Part shown: positions 59,387 to 64,000 of the stretch, in pieces
How positions within the stretch are numbered: position 1 is the stretch's first letter
Layout of the letters: each line of letters begins with the position of its first letter
Origin: Epithemia pelagica
Taxonomy: Eukaryota > Bacillariophyta > Bacillariophyceae > Surirellales > Surirellaceae
Assembly: GCA_946965045.2 (NCBI GenBank)
Contig: OX337235.1
Location: 1,426,001-1,490,000 of the forward strand
Length of the DNA stretch: 64,000 nt
Reading direction: 5' to 3'
The notes under the pieces: model-generated
Told to the model about the DNA's origin: nothing
The model's database searches: none
Seen by the model: the letters and a program-made list of their open reading frames with translations, nothing else
Program-made: the position numbers and the translations under genes

Positions 59387-62305
59387 CTAGGGATCCACTC
59401 CCGTCCCTCGGCTGCTATTGCCTTCGTCCACGGAGTTATTGGAGGAAAGAGGATTGTCCCAAACAATCTTGGAGCGGTCCAGAGTATAATAGTAATAGTT
59501 GCCACTGGTGGCATCCATTGCCTTGGCCCATCCGATTGCCAATAGTTCATCGTCCGTCGGTACTACGGACATGGTGCTTGCTGATGACGCTTGAACCGAC
59601 ATGAAGGCTGAATTCTCGTCTTCCTCGGTCGTCGACGCCGCCAACTTGGTGGACGCCTTGGTCATGGAAGGCGAGTCGTTGGCAAATTGCTGTCCAAACA
59701 AGGTGGAGCCTCCTTCCGTCATATAGGCAGAAGACCCATCTTGTGAGTACTCCATGGAAATGGCAGATTCGGCCACGTCAAAATCCGTGCCGCCGCCGCC
59801 CCGTTTGTTGGGACTAATGGGTGTGACGGGAGTCATTTTGTAATGCGACGACTTGCCTTTTCTGCTTCCCGCAGATTCCCCACTTTGTACCTTTTGCAAA
59901 AGCTGTTCTTGACGTTTTCGTTCTTGATCTAGTAATTCCTTTGGTGACTGCTTGTCTTTTTTCTTTTTCGTCCATCTTGATTGTTGCGCATCTGCCCCTT
60001 CCTCTGGCTTGATTGGTTGGGCCCAGTCGTCCTCTGAAAATCTTTGTTGCCCCTTGGTGACATTGGCGTGCATCACCGTTGTACCAGACAAGGCCATCGA
60101 GGCCGGAAAGTCGGAGGTACCAAACTCTCCCGACATAACCATGGGGTTGGTACTGCTCGTTTGGTTTTCTGATTTCCAAGAAGAGCTCTTGGTCTTGGGT
60201 TTGGATCTTGAAGATCTCGAAGACCTGGAGGACTTGGCTCCAATACTCTTTTCCGATGCTTCATCGGTCTTCTTTTCTTCGGAACTTCCCGAGCCACGGT
60301 TCCCGTCCATTTCACTGGCCGCTTCCGATGTTACTGTTTCGACTTTGGGGACATTGGACGAATCTCTCTGTTCGTCACTGGCGGATGGCAATTGATTCAA
60401 CGTTTGTCCACTGCTCTTGTAGTCTTGAGGTTCTTCTGGTTCTGTTATTCTCGAGGACTGTCCGGGGGAAAATTCTTCTTGTCGTTCCGGTTTTCGTTCT
60501 TGTGGTGCGTGACGATGATGCTGTTGTTGTTGTTGCTGCTGTTTGGGTGCTGCTTGCTGGTGCCTTTGTTGTGGCGCTGTCGAACGAGGGTTGTGTTTTT
60601 CGTCCACTGACTGGGGAGTTCCCAAACCTGACGCGTGTTTTCGAGGACTCAGAGCCGCGCCATCTTGAATGGTCTTTCGAATCGTATTGGCCGTGACTTC
60701 GCGTGCCATGAATCCTTCGGCCGTCGGATCGGTGCAGCCACAGGCCATGGCGAGCAACATATTGGGTGTGACCAGCTTGGGAATGGCTTCGCTGCTCCAC
60801 TCTTGTCGTTTGCGATCCCAGGACTTGTTCATGACATTTTCGAGGAGAGATCGTGTCATTTTTGTTGTGTAGGGCGGATCAAAGTTGGGCGCAAAGTAAT
60901 TGGTTGCCATGCCATTTCGCATGAGGTAAATGCCGTGCGGGTGAGCCACCTCTTCGGGAGTGGCACCTCCTTCCACATAGGACAATTGCGGATCGAGCAA
61001 CTGCGGACCACGTTCTTTCCAACCTTCAATCACTTGTTTGGCGTTGGCAAAGTATCGGTTCATGTGCTTCACAGTCTTCCACTTGACTTTGCGAGCCATG
61101 GTAATGGAAAAGGGTCGTTTCATCCATCGCGCTCCCAGAGAGTAAAAATACTCGTAGAGCTGATTGTGCATAAACTCGAGGCACCAATTGGGCCATTCGT
61201 CGGGAGGGGCATCGTCATTGCGTTCACAATCAAAACGGACCACAAGGTCCGGTGGACTAATGCCATTAACTGACAGGGACTCGGGGAGGACTGCCATGTG
61301 AGGAATGAAAATCTCTCCCGAGGCTAACGAATGAATCACTTGTTCCACATGCCCCTCCGATTCGCAATTGATGTGAATAATGGGTATATGGACCACGTCT
61401 GGTGAAGGAATTTTCTCGTGGTTGGGTGCCTTTTGGCCCTTTGGTGAGTGTGGCCCATCGTCAAAGCCCGACTCGTCAATGGCCGCCGGTGGTCCCCCTC
61501 GTTCTCCCCCTCCAGCTCTCCAACCGGAAGGATCCGTGCTGGACACATATTTGTAACTTCGATCTTGCAATTCATTAAAGTCAAATGCCGTTTGTCGGGT
61601 CACCGTTTCTGGATGACCGACCCCCGAATGCCTTCTACTAAGAGACAAGCCAATCGTGACCGCATACGGACCGAGGGGCACCATATCTTCCTCGAGTTCT
61701 CCATACCCTCGACCATCTTGCAACGATCCGGGTCCCATCATACCACCATTGGTCGTCGCTCCCGCGGCTGGATTGACACACGCGTTGCCGGCTGTTTCAT
61801 CGCCCGTGACGGCAAAGGCCAAGGACGACAAGACACTGGGGGCCCCTACACCTCCGGGGGCTCCGACCGGTCGCGATTCATCTTCGACCATGTCTTTGTT
61901 GGATCGTCGCGAATGAGCCGCCTGTTGTGCCTTGAGCAATTGTTTCTCTCGAGCCGCCATTTCGGACTGTTTCATGGTCTTTGGATTGTCCGTGACTTCG
62001 GAAACGAGCGCACGAGCCAACATGGCGGACGCCTTGTTTTTGGGCTGATCCATATCAATGGCGGCCCTTCCAAAGAATTCTTCCTTCTCCTCGGGCGAAG
62101 AGATGCACATAATGTCTGCCTTTTTCAGCAAGCGATTTGCCAGTGTCACATCTTCGTATTCGGCTGGATCTGTTGTATCAATACTCCCGCAAAAGGTCTT
62201 TTCCAGAATGGCCGAGCCCGGAAAACTCTTGTACTTCTCTTTATCACTAATCGAGATTTTCCGGGGGGTCTCTTCTTGCAATTCAGCCGATGGTTGATTT
62301 CCCAT
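59387..62305 (-). CDS. WW-domain protein with putative N-myristoylation site
   Basis: 972 aa, intronless, ATG at 62305. The start MGNQPSAE fits N-myristoylation (Gly2). The first ~190 residues are charged and helical. A central region of about 350 residues (200-570) is folded-looking and unidentified: VPLGPYAVTIGLSLSRRHSG, HIPIIHINCESEGHVEQVIH, EWPNWCLEFMHNQLYEYFYS, RKVKWKTVKHMNRYFANAKQ. A long Gln/Ser/Lys-rich linker follows (poly-Gln about 610, KKKKDKQ about 790). The C-terminal WW domain is GWAKAMDATSGNYYYYTLDR ... WDNP (about 925-955). WW domains bind Pro-rich peptides, so this is probably a membrane-associated adaptor. Its second signature residue is the Trp in IVWDNP, before the Pro. 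Confidence 0.75.
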   Translation of the reverse strand: MGNQPSAELQEETPRKISISDKEKYKSFPGSAILEKTFCGSIDTTDPAEYEDVTLANRLLKKADIMCISSPEEKEEFFGRAAIDMDQPKNKASAMLARALVSEVTDNPKTMKQSEMAAREKQLLKAQQAAHSRRSNKDMVEDESRPVGAPGGVGAPSVLSSLAFAVTGDETAGNACVNPAAGATTNGGMMGPGSLQDGRGYGELEEDMVPLGPYAVTIGLSLSRRHSGVGHPETVTRQTAFDFNELQDRSYKYVSSTDPSGWRAGGGERGGPPAAIDESGFDDGPHSPKGQKAPNHEKIPSPDVVHIPIIHINCESEGHVEQVIHSLASGEIFIPHMAVLPESLSVNGISPPDLVVRFDCERNDDAPPDEWPNWCLEFMHNQLYEYFYSLGARWMKRPFSITMARKVKWKTVKHMNRYFANAKQVIEGWKERGPQLLDPQLSYVEGGATPEEVAHPHGIYLMRNGMATNYFAPNFDPPYTTKMTRSLLENVMNKSWDRKRQEWSSEAIPKLVTPNMLLAMACGCTDPTAEGFMAREVTANTIRKTIQDGAALSPRKHASGLGTPQSVDEKHNPRSTAPQQRHQQAAPKQQQQQQQHHRHAPQERKPERQEEFSPGQSSRITEPEEPQDYKSSGQTLNQLPSASDEQRDSSNVPKVETVTSEAASEMDGNRGSGSSEEKKTDEASEKSIGAKSSRSSRSSRSKPKTKSSSWKSENQTSSTNPMVMSGEFGTSDFPASMALSGTTVMHANVTKGQQRFSEDDWAQPIKPEEGADAQQSRWTKKKKDKQSPKELLDQERKRQEQLLQKVQSGESAGSRKGKSSHYKMTPVTPISPNKRGGGGTDFDVAESAISMEYSQDGSSAYMTEGGSTLFGQQFANDSPSMTKASTKLAASTTEEDENSAFMSVQASSASTMSVVPTDDELLAIGWAKAMDATSGNYYYYTLDRSKIVWDNPLSSNNSVDEGNSSRGTGVDP

Positions 62306-64000
62306 GATGATGATGATGTGGTAATTTCCAAACTATCAAAATAATTCTAAAACCAACGCAGTGAGTCAACACAATGGAGATAATGGGGGATCGAGGCAAG
62401 TTGCTGTGTTGATTGTTCGAGGTTGCGATACAGGTGCTGGTACCCCGATGCTGCCGCTGCTACTGCTTCTTTGCAGCAGAGACAAAGGAAACAAAATTGC
62501 CTCAAAGTTGCTGTCAAAGGTAGAGAGATGGGTCTTTCTCTCCACGACAACAACAACGACAACAATCACCCTCCTCCTGTTGTTCCAAAGGAAGACGCAC
62601 TGTTTGTTGTACAAGTCTTAAATCTTCTTGAGCACGTCCAATGATGGTGTAGGTGAATCTTGAGATTGATGATCCAAAGGTGCACACACTCGGAGGACAA
62701 CGACAAGAGTCAAACAGAAAAAAAAGAGATGAGAGAGCGCTCGACCTTTTTCGCGCCTTGACGTTCGTCGCCGTTCCGGCTATGGGCCGAGCGCGAGTAG
62801 GTTTTCGGCTCGGTAGTCTTTCACCAGCAAAGTAAAATGATCGCGCCGGGTGAGACGGGTGTTTTGCGAGCCGTCAGTCGTGAAGTCCACTTAGAGCGCC
62901 AAATTTAGTGAGCGTTGAAGATCCGACGAATCTCGCCACGCGCGGATAAGGAAAGTTTATGTAGATGCGCGTGCTCGACGACGAGCGACGAACGGACAGC
63001 GCCAGGCGCAACGTCCCAACTGGAGCACAGCAGTACTATGTCCAGATTCTCTGTAGCCTGGAGAGTAGAATTTGAGGCGGTCGCTTGTCTACCGGAATTG
63101 CAGTCCCGGACAACCGCAATCACGAATATAGTAACCAATTGTAGCGCTATGTAGTCTACCATCACAACTTGACAGCTCCTCTATCTCGGTTCTACTTCTC
63201 TAGAGAGGCGTGCATTGTTTGGATGTATGCTTTTCAATTACCAAACCGAATATCAACTATGGCTCTGTGGAATTGACGATTTCAAATATGTTTGACGGGG
63301 GACCGGCGAAGGGTGGAAGCAAGATAAGACCTGGTTCTCAACCCTTTCGCACCCAAATAGACTTGTGTAGGGAGGCAAGAAGTCTTTGGGGCAGCGGTGA
63401 TCCGTAAACATTCCTGAAATATGGCATCAAGGAGATGTGGACTTTTTTATAGGAGTAGCTATTGGATTAAAAGTTCTAGGATGTGTTTTCGTCGCATGCC
63501 GTCGTGTGAACAACAAAGTCTTCCATCAATGGATGCCCAGACACCCTCGTCCCGCCACAAATGTGAGATTTTAACGACGCTTCTGTCCAATGGTGTCTGT
63601 CCACATTTGGCTAAACCAACATCCTTTAGTATGCACCTCCCATCCATGGACATGCCGGGTAGCAAGCAAATTCGTGCCTACCGATACTCCAAGTACGTAT
63701 CCATCGTGATGGCGCACCCGTGACTGGTGATTCCCTCCCAAAAAATGAGGCTCAACGGTCCAATTCGTGCAAGGTGTCACAGCATCTTTTAGGGTCGCAC
63801 CCTTGCGAAACGACTGTTTGTTCTTGACAAAACGGTCCCGAGGTGCTCCGTTCGTGCCGAAGGACTCCATGTACAAGAGCAAGAGATTTCGACGACAAGG
63901 CAAAAAACAAACGAGGTGACAACCTGTGGTTCATGCCATAATCATACCATCTTGTTCCAAGCAACGAGCCACGATGGATCCAGAAGGAAGCAAAAACAGC
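62306..64000. other. Region without a convincing gene, to the window end
   Basis: About 1.7 kb. Open frames exist on both strands but are short, conflict with one another, and show no motif. A minus-strand frame at 63903-63571 is mildly protein-like and could be part of a gene beyond the window. The first part is the promoter of the WW gene. Confidence 0.35.

Noticed and set aside
63571-63903. 110-codon minus-strand frame near the window end
   Set aside because: No recognisable motif; could be part of a gene outside the window but cannot be supported.
1-64000. tRNA, rRNA or CRISPR features
   Set aside because: None was seen on reading both strands; a tRNA scan was not possible here.

Overview
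The window is eukaryotic nuclear DNA, most likely from a pennate diatom or close stramenopile. The pointers are short GT-AG introns (about 48-200 bp, mostly 75-100 bp), proteins with an N-terminal signal peptide followed by an ASAF-like Ser/Ala-Phe motif (secondary-plastid import), secretory-pathway glycan enzymes, and many single-pass membrane proteins with long acidic low-complexity tails. Start codons were chosen as the first in-frame ATG. Splice junctions were worked out by hand from frame, donor and acceptor, and all joined frames close exactly. The species cannot be named from sequence alone.

Layout. 0.6-10 kb: cytosolic tryptophanyl-tRNA synthetase, a PC-esterase-like Golgi protein, a 989-residue protein with a C-terminal Cys-pair domain, and a putative plastid GNAT acetyltransferase. 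10.3-15.6 kb: an array of mobile elements. Two tandem 386-bp non-autonomous units (385/386 identical) lie next to a 4.4-kb element carrying a 7-exon gene for a Crypton-like tyrosine recombinase. All three copies share the same left end, an internal inverted copy of it, and a hairpin-rich right end. 16-28.5 kb: a second PC-esterase-like protein, a protein with two tandem fucosyltransferase-like domains, an EF-hand-like membrane protein, a choice-of-anchor-I-type surface protein (5 exons), and a Golgi sulfotransferase-like protein. 28.7-37.5 kb: an unknown protein whose gene contains a near-perfect 43-bp hairpin, a multi-spanning membrane protein, a mitochondrial carrier, a putative plastid membrane protein, a glutathione S-transferase and N-acetylglucosaminyltransferase II (GT16). 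38.9-46.9 kb: three neighbouring genes for signal peptide/TM proteins with long cytoplasmic tails; the largest ends in a PDZ-like domain. 47-48 kb: a multi-spanning membrane protein. 49.6-58.2 kb: four membrane-anchored RING-H2 ubiquitin-ligase-like paralogues, with a small HCNGP-like gene among them. 59.4-62.3 kb: a WW-domain protein. The last 1.7 kb holds no convincing gene.

How the parts relate. Several genes act, or are inferred to act, on secreted or cell-surface glycans: two PC-esterase-like O-acetyltransferase candidates, the tandem fucosyltransferase-like protein, the sulfotransferase and GnT-II. The RING cluster looks like a local gene-family expansion, and its members share motifs before and after the RING. 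The strongest candidate for something undescribed is the tyrosine-recombinase element at 11.1-15.6 kb with its two small relatives. Its asymmetric end structure (left repeat, internal inverted copy, GC-rich right hairpins) and NCTA direct repeats at the junctions do not match the simple terminal-repeat-free Crypton picture.
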